Shown: positions 8,517 to 16,045 of the stretch, in pieces | Layout of the letters: each line of letters opens with the position of its first letter | Numbering within the stretch: position 1 is the stretch's first letter | Notes under the pieces: generated by a model | The model's database searches: none | Told to the model about the DNA's origin: nothing | Seen by the model: the letters and a program-made list of their open reading frames with translations, nothing else | Position numbers and translations under genes: made by a program | NCBI GenBank assembly: GCA_017446265.1 | Contig: JAFSRD010000008.1 | Location: 1 to 64,000, forward strand | DNA: 64,000 nt | Direction of reading: 5' to 3' | DNA from: Treponema sp. | GTDB taxonomy: Bacteria; Spirochaetota; Spirochaetia; Treponematales; Treponemataceae

Positions 8517-10322
8517 TCACGCTTGATCAACAGCGTTGCGGGCAAGGAACACGAGCGAAACAATTATTAAAATGACAACGTATACGAACGCGCCGAGCAC
8601 CAGCGCAAAGTTTATTCCCGCAACGCCAATAAAAACATAATTGATAAGTTTATATAGCCACAAAAGCATCATGCACATGATATGCGCAAGCACTGAAAAA
8701 AAAGGAAACACTACTATCCATGACGTTCTAAATAAAAGCCTTTCTCCAATTCGGTAGTTCCACGCAAATGTCGCAAATGCAAGAAGTATAATCACCATAA
8801 AAAGCGGATAAAGCGTTCTATTCAAGAGAACTTGCGCAAACACTTCTTCAGAGTAACCGTATTGCTTTGCCTTATTAATAAATCTAAAAAGCGACGGAAT
8901 ACTTACATATTCCGCGCCATATGACACTTCGCACAGTTGCAAAAAATCATCATATGAAATAGGCAGCACAAGCTGGTCGCGCACAATGTTTTCGTTCCCA
9001 GAGGCAAAGCGATACAGCGGCTCATTTGCAACGCCTTCAGTATTGCGGTCTACAGAACGCAGAAGAATATACGGCACATACGCAACATCATCGTCTATGC
9101 CAAGCAAGCGTTTTGTTAAATTGTCGAAGTTTGCCGTTTGGATTTCGAGCATCTTTGCATATTGCACAAACATGCTGCTCACATATGTGCCGTTTGAATC
9201 AAGCGAAAAAATTGACAAACCTCGAAGATACTGTACCATGCCCGCAGTATCGCGTACAGGTGTTACGCCTTTTACATACACAATGTCAGTTGCGCCATCA
9301 TTTTTTTTGAGCGAAAAATAGACATCTGTCGCCGTCTCAAATTCTTTTGCATCAAGTATTTCGTCTATAAAAAAAGTTTCTGTTTCAAGGCGCATGCTTG
9401 CAAGTTCAAAATAGCGCACTATGTCAGGGTCGCGCGGAAACTCAGCAAAGAGTTCATTAAAGACATAATACGCTTTTAAGTTGTCATTTTGCATGAGCGC
9501 AGAGTAGCCTGACATTTTTTTTGCAAACAGCCGCTCTGCATCGGTCATTGCAGGCATGGCAGATTTTGAAAGCTCATTCCATGCATGCGCAGCAATTTCT
9601 TGCAAGCGTTCATAATTTGTGTCGCGCGGCGTAGCGATTGAAACGCCTGTCTGCGCGTAGTAATGTGCGTCAAACCAACTGTGCGCTGCATACGATGCTT
9701 CTGCTTTGCGGCGTAATTCACTTATCGTAAAACCTTCTTCGCTCACCTTATGCATCTGCATTGTAGTTTCTTTTTCACTAGCAACATCGCGAACGCCTCG
9801 TGCAACAACTTCTGTTTCGCTCATAAGACGTGCGGCAGCTTCAGATGCAGGGTCTATTTTTGCGGCAAGCTCGCCATACTGGTACGCAAGTTCACTGCGT
9901 CCTGCTTTTTGCATAGATTGTCCAATCCTCACATATTCATCGACGAGGACAGGCATACGCTCGTACTGCCGCTGCTTTGCTTCAAAAATGGGCGTACCTA
10001 TTTCACTTGCCGCAGTGAGCAGCAGCGCACAGCCAAGCGAAACGAGCAGAACATGACGATACCGCTTAAACATTGCAGGAGAAAATCGCGCCTCGCTGCC
10101 GTCAGGATTTCTCCCAAACGAGATAGTGTATCCGAGTACAAAGCCAGTTATAATAATCGCTGGAAAAATTGCACAGAATAATTTTAACGCTCCAAAAATC
10201 TTGTACAGCGTTACCGACTTTGCAAGCAAAAGTGGAATATCCGCAAGAAAAAAACTGTACACAAAACAAGCTGCCAAACAAAAAATGGCATATCCAAGCA
10301 ATATATGAATGACACGTTTCAT
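8517..10322 (-). CDS. polytopic membrane protein with large soluble middle domain, unknown function
   Basis: 601 residues. I place the start at 10322 (MKRVIHILLGY) because GAGGA precedes it and the upstream gene stops at 10325. About three hydrophobic segments lie in the first 110 residues, then about 370 mostly helical polar residues with TPR-like alanine-rich repeats, then three more helices (about 500-595). The 3+3 layout around an extracytoplasmic domain resembles LptF/LptG-type permease subunits, but the middle domain does not look like a beta-jellyroll and I see no firm homology. It is translationally close to 10325-11284, which has the same layout in smaller form, so the two probably form a complex. 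Convergent with murA. Confidence 0.7.
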   Translation of the reverse strand: MKRVIHILLGYAIFCLAACFVYSFFLADIPLLLAKSVTLYKIFGALKLFCAIFPAIIITGFVLGYTISFGRNPDGSEARFSPAMFKRYRHVLLVSLGCALLLTAASEIGTPIFEAKQRQYERMPVLVDEYVRIGQSMQKAGRSELAYQYGELAAKIDPASEAAARLMSETEVVARGVRDVASEKETTMQMHKVSEEGFTISELRRKAEASYAAHSWFDAHYYAQTGVSIATPRDTNYERLQEIAAHAWNELSKSAMPAMTDAERLFAKKMSGYSALMQNDNLKAYYVFNELFAEFPRDPDIVRYFELASMRLETETFFIDEILDAKEFETATDVYFSLKKNDGATDIVYVKGVTPVRDTAGMVQYLRGLSIFSLDSNGTYVSSMFVQYAKMLEIQTANFDNLTKRLLGIDDDVAYVPYILLRSVDRNTEGVANEPLYRFASGNENIVRDQLVLPISYDDFLQLCEVSYGAEYVSIPSLFRFINKAKQYGYSEEVFAQVLLNRTLYPLFMVIILLAFATFAWNYRIGERLLFRTSWIVVFPFFSVLAHIMCMMLLWLYKLINYVFIGVAGINFALVLGAFVYVVILIIVSLVFLARNAVDQA

Positions 10323-10324
10323 CG

Positions 10325-11284
10325 CTATCCTCTTTTGAGCCGTTTTGAGCGGGCAAACATTGCAAGCAACCCAATTGCAACGCATACGAGTGCAACGCTT
10401 ATATTCACATACACGAGCGACAAACCGTCAACATTTGATAAAAACGGCACGCGGGCTTCCAGCGACAAACCGATATTTCTAAATGCCGTAAAATAGCTTG
10501 AATAATACAGCACGTTGAACGAAAAAATGCCCGCATTGACTACTAAAAGATATATGATGTTTACAAGCCGCCAATCGCTGCAAAACGTAACAGCATATGT
10601 ACAACACAGCGCAAGTGCAAACGACAAAAAGCAAAGCCAGTGCACACGACCGCTTTTCCAGGCATATTCAGCACGCAATTCAAGCGCAGCAAAACTTTCA
10701 ACAATCCATGACGGCAAGAGCGGCACTGTTTCGCGAATGAGCATGTCGTTGAACGGTGCGCTCTCGTTTTCAATGTTCGTTTTATCTACCACGCCAACAG
10801 TAATTGCGTCTTCAGCAGCGCTCTTGTTAAACACAACAGCATCATTTTGTGAAGCAGTCAAATCGCGCGTCAAGTAAACGATAGTACCTGAATACGGACG
10901 AAAATAACCGGCAGTAAGCGGCTCTGAATACGAACTGCCTGCACGGTGTGCACGTGATTTAAAAATGATAAATGCAGGATACAGCGCACACCATGTCGCG
11001 GCGCAGAGTACAATATATGCGAGCACAGGTGGAAAGCCACCTCCTGAATGACGCACGCGATAAAAACTGAAAAAGACGGGCGACAAAAAAATGACAATCG
11101 GCACAACAACAAAAAAGCCTCGTGCAAGTGCTTGCGTGTTGAACAACTGAAGCTGTCGCCCCGCAATTAACGCTGTTGTGTTGTAATAGACCATGTATGC
11201 AAGTTCGCCTATTACAACACATACAAGCAAAATGCATATATACGCGGGAATAAGTAAAAACGCTTTTTTGGGTGACGCTGCCAT
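10325..11284 (-). CDS. polytopic membrane protein, likely partner of the downstream gene
   Basis: 319 residues starting MAASPKKAFLLIPAY. This start is preferred over an upstream TTG (11338) because TATAAT lies 7 nt before it. The layout is three N-terminal helices (about residues 10-110), a soluble domain of about 100 residues, and three C-terminal helices (about 205-310) ending in a basic tail. It shares the 3+3 topology of the following gene, separated by 2 bp. No recognised domain. It is the first gene of a two-gene operon. Confidence 0.7.
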   Translation of the reverse strand: MAASPKKAFLLIPAYICILLVCVVIGELAYMVYYNTTALIAGRQLQLFNTQALARGFFVVVPIVIFLSPVFFSFYRVRHSGGGFPPVLAYIVLCAATWCALYPAFIIFKSRAHRAGSSYSEPLTAGYFRPYSGTIVYLTRDLTASQNDAVVFNKSAAEDAITVGVVDKTNIENESAPFNDMLIRETVPLLPSWIVESFAALELRAEYAWKSGRVHWLCFLSFALALCCTYAVTFCSDWRLVNIIYLLVVNAGIFSFNVLYYSSYFTAFRNIGLSLEARVPFLSNVDGLSLVYVNISVALVCVAIGLLAMFARSKRLKRG

Positions 11285-11291
11285 CGTTTCT

Positions 11292-11297
11292 ATTATA
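11292..11297 (-). promoter_or_regulatory. -10 box for the 11284 gene (leaderless)
   Basis: TATAAT ends 7 nt before the ATG at 11284, with no usable SD at normal spacing. Confidence 0.55.
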
Positions 11298-11367
11298 GCT
11301 CCATTATTTATAGAAAATACTACTTTAAATATCGGCAAAAAGTTATTTTAAATAAGAGGCACACGAG

Positions 11368-11621
11368 TTTTCCACATAATCATGCACTAGTTGTACACAA
11401 GTTGTCCACAGGCTAAAAAATCACACTGCACGATGTACCTATCTTTCGATAATATCAGCAAATAGCAGAATTTATCAATTATCTTTGTAATTCTTTATAT
11501 TACAACAAATTATAAAAATAATTTTAGTTACAGTAAAGTTTTCTGTTTATTTGAAAAATTAGAGATTTTTGAACACTTATGCACAGCACTTTTGCGCACG
11601 GTTTTCCACACTTTATCCACA
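11368..11621 (+). other. candidate replication origin: DnaA-box cluster with AT-rich core
   Basis: This non-coding stretch between 11284 and 11647 holds six same-strand 9-mers close to the DnaA box TTATNCACA: TTTTCCACA (11368), TTGTACACA (11391), TTGTCCACA (11402), TTATGCACA (11577), TTTTCCACA (11602) and an exact TTATCCACA (11613). Between the two groups lies about 120 bp of very AT-rich sequence (11455-11575), suitable as an unwinding element. The boxes are seen directly. Origin function is inference: dnaA, dnaN and gyrB are not in this window, and a DnaA-regulated promoter or titration site is the alternative. Confidence 0.5.
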
Positions 11622-11646
11622 ACAAACACTATTATACAATTTTTTA

Positions 11647-12198
11647 TCAACCAAGAGAAACGGAACCTTGTCCATCGATTGCAAGAATAGATTTACACTC
11701 TGAACAGCGGAAGCGCCCTGCACGTGTTGCCCGCAAGCGTTTTGTGCATACAGGACACGCAAACACTTTTGGAAAAACGCTGCTTACAACAGGCGCGCCA
11801 TTTTTGAAAAAAGCTATAGCATCGTCTGTTGTATCTTTGATATTAAAAAACTGTGAAAATCCGAGCAGTTGGAACACTTCGTACACTTTTGGCTGAATCT
11901 CAAGCAGCACAATATCACCGCCCTTTGGCTTTACCATTTTTAAGAATGCCGTAAAAGAACCAATGCCTGTCGAGGAAACGTAATTTAATGAAGAACAGTT
12001 GAATATTAAATTAATGTAACCTGCTTCAACAACTTTCTGAATCTTTTTCTGAAAAAAATTTGAATTGTATGTATCAATGTACCCATTAAGATATATGCAT
12101 AATCCGCTTGATACTGCTTCTACTTTTTCAAGCGAAATTTTTAAACTGTCGTCCTTATCGTCGTTAAAACCTGGTACGAGGTTGTTGCTGTTGCCCAT
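11647..12198 (-). CDS. STAS-domain (anti-sigma antagonist-like) protein with C-terminal zinc ribbon
   Basis: 183 residues. Residues about 20-135 form a STAS domain of the SpoIIAA/RsbV type, with the phosphorylatable-Ser loop seen as NYVSSTGIGSF. These proteins bind anti-sigma factors or kinase-phosphatase partners. Residues about 145-180 carry CPVC and CSEC pairs, a zinc ribbon that is not part of the usual antagonist. AGGGGAGG at good spacing supports the start. The promoter is TTGACA/TATAAT at 12243-12270. No cognate kinase gene is adjacent. Confidence 0.8.
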   Translation of the reverse strand: MGNSNNLVPGFNDDKDDSLKISLEKVEAVSSGLCIYLNGYIDTYNSNFFQKKIQKVVEAGYINLIFNCSSLNYVSSTGIGSFTAFLKMVKPKGGDIVLLEIQPKVYEVFQLLGFSQFFNIKDTTDDAIAFFKNGAPVVSSVFPKVFACPVCTKRLRATRAGRFRCSECKSILAIDGQGSVSLG

Positions 12199-12242
12199 AA
12201 GCCTCCCCTATACAAGAAACAAGTTAAGCTATTTATATATAT

Positions 12243-12270
12243 ATTATACCAAAAAACACCATAATGTCAA
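12243..12270 (-). promoter_or_regulatory. consensus sigma-70 promoter of the STAS gene
   Basis: On the minus strand, TTGACA (12265-12270) and TGG-TATAAT (-10 at 12243-12248) are separated by 16 bp. The predicted leader is about 37 nt and contains the SD. The rest of 12199-12401 is AT-rich and otherwise empty. Confidence 0.7.
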
Positions 12271-12388
12271 ATGCTTTTCAAGTTATCAATATAAAATATA
12301 TTATTATTTTTTATAACATTTTGAAAAATAGCAACACCGTCCTGTAGAAATTTTTATCACTCTGTTGCCGCACATGTGAGCAATACAG

Positions 12389-12394
12389 TATAGT
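12389..12394 (+). promoter_or_regulatory. -10 box of trmJ (leaderless)
   Basis: TATAGT ends 7 nt before the ATG at 12402, with an overlapping TATATT at 12394. No SD. Confidence 0.5.
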
Positions 12395-12401
12395 ATATTC
12401 T

Positions 12402-13136
12402 ATGGATTTAGGGAAGATATGCATTGTGCTCGTCCACCCGGAAGAAAACCGCAACATTGGCGCTGCATGCCGCGCCATGGCAAATAATGATATTTCAGAT
12501 TTACGCATTGTCGGAAACAACAGCGACTACGATGATAAAAAAGTTCGCATGCTTGCAATACATGCCGCACCTATTTGGGAGTGCGCGCGCTTTTACAAAT
12601 CAATCGCTGAAGCCACATGCGACTGCACGCTCTCTGCTGGCACAACACGGCGGCGCGGCAAAAACAGAAAAGGCAAACTTTTGCTACCGGAAGAATTTTC
12701 AGCAAACGCAAACAGCATAACTGACAGCGGCGGAACTGTCGCAACGGTGTTTGGACCGGAGCGTACGGGTCTTTCCGATGCAGAACTTTCTGAATGCACC
12801 ATCGGGGTCACTATTCCTGCAAGCGAAACATTTGCCTCGCTCAATCTCTCCCACGCCGTGCAGATAATTTCATATCAACTGTTCCGTGAAAAAAACAAAG
12901 GCATTGCAGGCTATACGCCGCTTCCGCTTTCTCGAATTGATAAAACTGTTTTGTGCATTGCAGACAATCTCCAAAAAATAGGATTTTTTCATATTGCAGG
13001 AAGAAACGACATGGAACAATTCTGGCGTTCGTTGCTTTCACGTGCAGCACTTTCTGAAAGCGAAGCACAATACCTTGAAAAGATTTTTACAAAGACAGCG
13101 GGTCTTGCATCAAAAAATTGCACCATCAAAAATTAA
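12402..13136 (+). CDS. trmJ: tRNA (cytidine/uridine-2'-O)-methyltransferase, TrmJ type
   Basis: SPOUT-class (TrmH family, group 1) methyltransferase that methylates the 2'-OH of position 32 in the tRNA anticodon loop using SAM. 244 residues. The three knot motifs are present: ENRNIGAACRAM near residue 15, VFGPERTGLSDAEL near 120, and SLNLSHAVQIISY near 145. The C-terminal extension of about 80 residues matches TrmJ dimerisation and tRNA-binding tails. TrmJ versus other group-1 TrmH proteins is a best guess from length and motif spacing. The 3' end overlaps the convergent sigma-54 activator gene by 11 bp. Confidence 0.85.
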   Translation: MDLGKICIVLVHPEENRNIGAACRAMANNDISDLRIVGNNSDYDDKKVRMLAIHAAPIWECARFYKSIAEATCDCTLSAGTTRRRGKNRKGKLLLPEEFSANANSITDSGGTVATVFGPERTGLSDAELSECTIGVTIPASETFASLNLSHAVQIISYQLFREKNKGIAGYTPLPLSRIDKTVLCIADNLQKIGFFHIAGRNDMEQFWRSLLSRAALSESEAQYLEKIFTKTAGLASKNCTIKN

Positions 13137-14265
13137 TAAATTCCGGAAGTATGATGTTTTCTTGCGATAAAATGCACGCACGATGCAGACAACTTTTTAA
13201 CTGACGTATATTACCCGGCCAATCATGCTGCATGAGTTTTTCATATGCGCTATCTGAAAGTTGCTTGCCGCTTCGCACCAGAAATGACTCGGCGAGTGCG
13301 GCAATATCTTCAAATCGTTTTCTGAGTGGCGGCATAACGACTGTATAATCCGCAATGCGGTAATATAAATCGATTCTGAATTTGCCAGACTGCGTAAGCG
13401 TTTGCAAATTTTCATTTGTTGCGCAAATGAGCCTTACATCCACGTGATGCTCTGCATCAGAACCGACATTGCAGTAGTTTCCCGTTTCAATAACGCGCAG
13501 CAGTTTTGGCTGTAGTGCAAGCGACAGTTCTCCGATTTCGTCGAGAAATAGCGTACCTCCATCCGCCTTTGCAAATCTTCCCGCTCGCTTTACCGCACCT
13601 GTATATGCGCCAGGCACAGTGCCAAATAAATCGCTTTCTGCAAGTCCTTCCACAACAGTTGTCATGTCAACGGAAACAAATTTTTTAGCGCATCGCCGCG
13701 AATTCTTATGTAGCAATTCTGCGGCAAGTGTTTTTCCCGTTCCGCTTTCACCAAGCAGCAAAACAGTGAGTTCCTTTGCCGCCACATGTGCAAGTTGCTG
13801 TTTTACTGCGAGTATGGCTTCTGAAGCGCCAACAAGCTTTTCAAATCCGCTCACATCAATATTCTGTTGTTTTACGTGCGGTAAAAGCATAATTTCCTGC
13901 GAATGAGCAAACTGCGATTGCACCGTGTTCCGCAACATGTCTAAATCGCATGGAAATGGAATGCACTTTTCACGCTTCTCCAGCAACTGCTCGCAATCGC
14001 TGCCGCGTACGAGGAAAATGACATGCGAATTTTTTACAGACAGTGCGGCAATCTGTTTGCTAAATTTAGTAAAAAACTGCGCATCGACAATCACTGGCAT
14101 TGAAAAAATTGGCAGCGGTATTGTTGAAGAAGGAACTGCACTCATGACGTTGACAGTGCACACAGACGAAAGCGCATGACAACATAAATCAATTACTTTT
14201 TTATCTGACGAGAATAAAATGACCGTATTAAGATTTTTGCACTCCGTCAAACACCGCCCCTGCAC
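13126..14265 (-). CDS. sigma-54 interacting AAA+ activator without DNA-binding domain
   Basis: 379 residues. The N-terminal ~130 residues resemble a degenerate receiver domain but lack an obvious phosphoacceptor Asp. From about 140 comes the AAA+ domain: Walker A GESGTGKT, the sigma-54 contact loop GAYTGA, Walker B GGTLFLDEIGEL, an arginine-finger region (FRIDLYYRI) and sensor II (WPGNIRQLK). The protein ends shortly after LPEFINF, so the usual C-terminal Fis-type helix-turn-helix is missing. Such activators work from solution on sigma-54 RNA polymerase. The start is uncertain: a GTG at 14265 gives the longest frame, and a TTG five codons in is also possible. Confidence 0.85.
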   Translation of the reverse strand: MQGRCLTECKNLNTVILFSSDKKVIDLCCHALSSVCTVNVMSAVPSSTIPLPIFSMPVIVDAQFFTKFSKQIAALSVKNSHVIFLVRGSDCEQLLEKREKCIPFPCDLDMLRNTVQSQFAHSQEIMLLPHVKQQNIDVSGFEKLVGASEAILAVKQQLAHVAAKELTVLLLGESGTGKTLAAELLHKNSRRCAKKFVSVDMTTVVEGLAESDLFGTVPGAYTGAVKRAGRFAKADGGTLFLDEIGELSLALQPKLLRVIETGNYCNVGSDAEHHVDVRLICATNENLQTLTQSGKFRIDLYYRIADYTVVMPPLRKRFEDIAALAESFLVRSGKQLSDSAYEKLMQHDWPGNIRQLKSCLHRACILSQENIILPEFINF

Positions 14266-14283
14266 ATACAGGATTATTTATTA

Positions 14284-14314
14284 ACCTGTTTGATAACGAA
14301 GTTATCAAACAGGT
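14284..14314 (-). terminator. 14-bp perfect hairpin at the tagA-like stop codon
   Basis: ACCTGTTTGATAAC (14284-14297) and GTTATCAAACAGGT (14301-14314) pair perfectly around a 3-nt loop. The TGA stop of the upstream minus-strand gene lies inside the stem. On the minus strand it is followed by TTAATAAATAAT, a weak U tract, so termination is likely but imperfect. Confidence 0.6.
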
Positions 14315-15054
14315 CTGTTATTTTTAAATAATCTATACCAGAGCAGCAGCATCTTATACCATAGATACGGAAAAACGAGGAAGATTTTAAATGGGTTGTG
14401 AAAAATTTCTGCATAGATTTCAAGACCGCGGTCAAACACTTTTTCGCTTACACGCTTTACACGCTTGGCAAAAATAGCAAGCGCGTCGTGATAATACACA
14501 AATATGCTTGACGCAAAACGATTTCGCTTGCGGTATGCCCACACATCTTTTTCTTTAATGCCTTCACTGAGCAGCACGAGCGAAGGCGATGCTTTGTAAA
14601 TTGCTTCGACAACTGCATTTTCAGAAGCTTTCGGATAATATCCGACATATCGTCCCACAATCCTAAGCGATGGGAATGTGTCGCGCACATTTGATTCTGC
14701 TTTTTGCAGTGTAACCTTGCGCGCGCCGAGCAAGTAAATCGACTTGTAATGGCGTTCAAGCACAGAAAGCACTTCTATAACTGCTTTAAACTGATTGTAA
14801 CGCACAGGAATAGATTTTTTTAAAAACTTCGCACCTTTAATAATGCTTTTTGAAACAGGCAAAATTAAATCTGCATTGCGCACACACTCGCCATAATCAC
14901 TTTTTCTGCGCGCCTTGAGCAAATCCCAAATTGACAAAAAAACAATTTGCTTTGTGCCAGGTTTTGCAAGCAGTTCAAGCACTTCACCCTCAATATCTTC
15001 CGGTCGGCACACATCTATTGGCACACCGACAACAGAAATCCTTTGAACACCCAT
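14305..15054 (-). CDS. WecG/TagA/CpsF-family glycosyltransferase homologue, divergent
   Basis: 249 residues with the family's opening (ISVVGVPIDVCRPEDIEGEV) and Rossmann pattern (IYLLGARKVTLQKA, LRIVGRYVGYYP). Active members transfer ManNAc or a related sugar to a polyprenyl-linked acceptor and carry an Asp in a PDGIGVV-type motif. Here the place reads LILPVSKSIIKGAKF, without that Asp, and the later GAPKQE-type motif is LLSEGIKEKDVW. So the catalytic set is altered and the activity is uncertain. The basic, aromatic C-terminal end (about 215-249) suggests membrane association, as in TagA. It has its own near-leaderless promoter. Confidence 0.65.
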   Translation of the reverse strand: MGVQRISVVGVPIDVCRPEDIEGEVLELLAKPGTKQIVFLSIWDLLKARRKSDYGECVRNADLILPVSKSIIKGAKFLKKSIPVRYNQFKAVIEVLSVLERHYKSIYLLGARKVTLQKAESNVRDTFPSLRIVGRYVGYYPKASENAVVEAIYKASPSLVLLSEGIKEKDVWAYRKRNRFASSIFVYYHDALAIFAKRVKRVSEKVFDRGLEIYAEIFHNPFKIFLVFPYLWYKMLLLWYRLFKNNRPV

Positions 15055-15062
15055 AGGACACT

Positions 15063-15068
15063 ATTGTA
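15063..15068 (-). promoter_or_regulatory. -10 box of the tagA-like gene
   Basis: TACAAT ends 8 nt before the ATG at 15054. No SD. Confidence 0.4.
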
Positions 15069-15114
15069 ATGCGCAACACCTTTTTTTTCAAGATCACGAT
15101 TGTACACACTGCGG

Positions 15115-15154
15115 AAATCAATTTTCAGGGAATGCCCCTAATTCCCATTGATTT
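15115..15154. repeat. imperfect inverted repeat in 15055-15223
   Basis: AAATCAAT/ATTGATTT (15115-15122 and 15147-15154) encloses GGGAAT/ATTCCC (15128-15133 and 15141-15146), a two-part stem with a 5-nt bulge. It could end the rsmE-ctpA transcript, although 70 bp past the rsmE stop and without a U tract. Nothing else is seen in this interval. Confidence 0.4.
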
Positions 15155-15223
15155 TAGGCGGAACATCTAAAGCAAAAATTCATTGACAAACAGCCGTGCA
15201 CTCAATTTTTTGTCTCGTGCATT

Positions 15224-16045
15224 TTACTGCTTTTCTAAATGCGTTCGCAACGCGGCAATGCCGTAGAGCGCGGCTGTTTCACAACGCAAGATGTTTCCTG
15301 AAAAATGAACAGGCGTAAATCCTGCGTTGCAGAGCAATGCGATTTCTTCAGGGTTTATGCCGCCTTCGCTTCCAACAGCAAGTGCAGCATTTTTTACATC
15401 AGTGCAATCATCAATGATTTTTGAAAGCGGCTTGCACAAATCACTTCGCTCTGAAAGTACAACAGCAACAGCACCCGACATGCTGCGCAATTTTTGCCAT
15501 AGCGTGCACGCGTCATGCACGCTCACCACGTCATGTACAACTGTTCCCACAGGCGAGCCGCTTTGCTCTCTCGCTTCTTTAATAATTTTTTCAAAGCGCA
15601 ACCGTTTCGTGCGCATCGCTTCAATGCAGCTTTTTTGAGAAAATGCACCCGCAACAGGCACAATCGTCTTTACGCCGCATTCAGTTGCCTGACGAATTAT
15701 TAATTCCATCTTTTGCGGTTTCGCAATCCATTGAAAAAGCGTGTATGCAATAGATGAGTGATATTCATCGATTTCAAAAGCTGAAACGCCGCGCACTGCC
15801 GTCTGCAATGTATTGTTGTCGGATCGTTGTGTCGTTCCATGAACGCACAGTTGCAGTTCAGCAATCTTTTTGTCGTTGTACACGCTGCACACAGTCATGG
15901 GTGCAAGAGCACCATCGGGAAAGCGCACATACAGCATGTCGCCAACGCCCGAACGAAGCACGCGACACAAATGCGTAAAATCTTTTCCACGCACTGTGAG
16001 CATGCCGCGCTCGTCAAACGGCACCACAGAAATAAACTGGCGCAT
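15224..16045 (-). CDS. rsmE: 16S rRNA m3U1498 methyltransferase
   Basis: SPOUT methyltransferase that methylates N3 of U1498 in the decoding centre. 273 residues: an N-terminal PUA-like domain (HLCRVLRSGVGD) and a C-terminal knot with GSEGGINPEE (about residue 225) and GNILRCETAALYG (about 250), the RsmE signatures. Its ATG overlaps the stop of ctpA as TAATG, so translation is coupled to ctpA. Confidence 0.93.
   Translation of the reverse strand: MRQFISVVPFDERGMLTVRGKDFTHLCRVLRSGVGDMLYVRFPDGALAPMTVCSVYNDKKIAELQLCVHGTTQRSDNNTLQTAVRGVSAFEIDEYHSSIAYTLFQWIAKPQKMELIIRQATECGVKTIVPVAGAFSQKSCIEAMRTKRLRFEKIIKEAREQSGSPVGTVVHDVVSVHDACTLWQKLRSMSGAVAVVLSERSDLCKPLSKIIDDCTDVKNAALAVGSEGGINPEEIALLCNAGFTPVHFSGNILRCETAALYGIAALRTHLEKQ

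Noticed and set aside
11285-11338. TTG start at 11338 for the membrane protein
   Set aside because: It would place the perfect TATAAT inside the coding region. ATG 11284 fits the -10 spacing and gives a better N-terminus.
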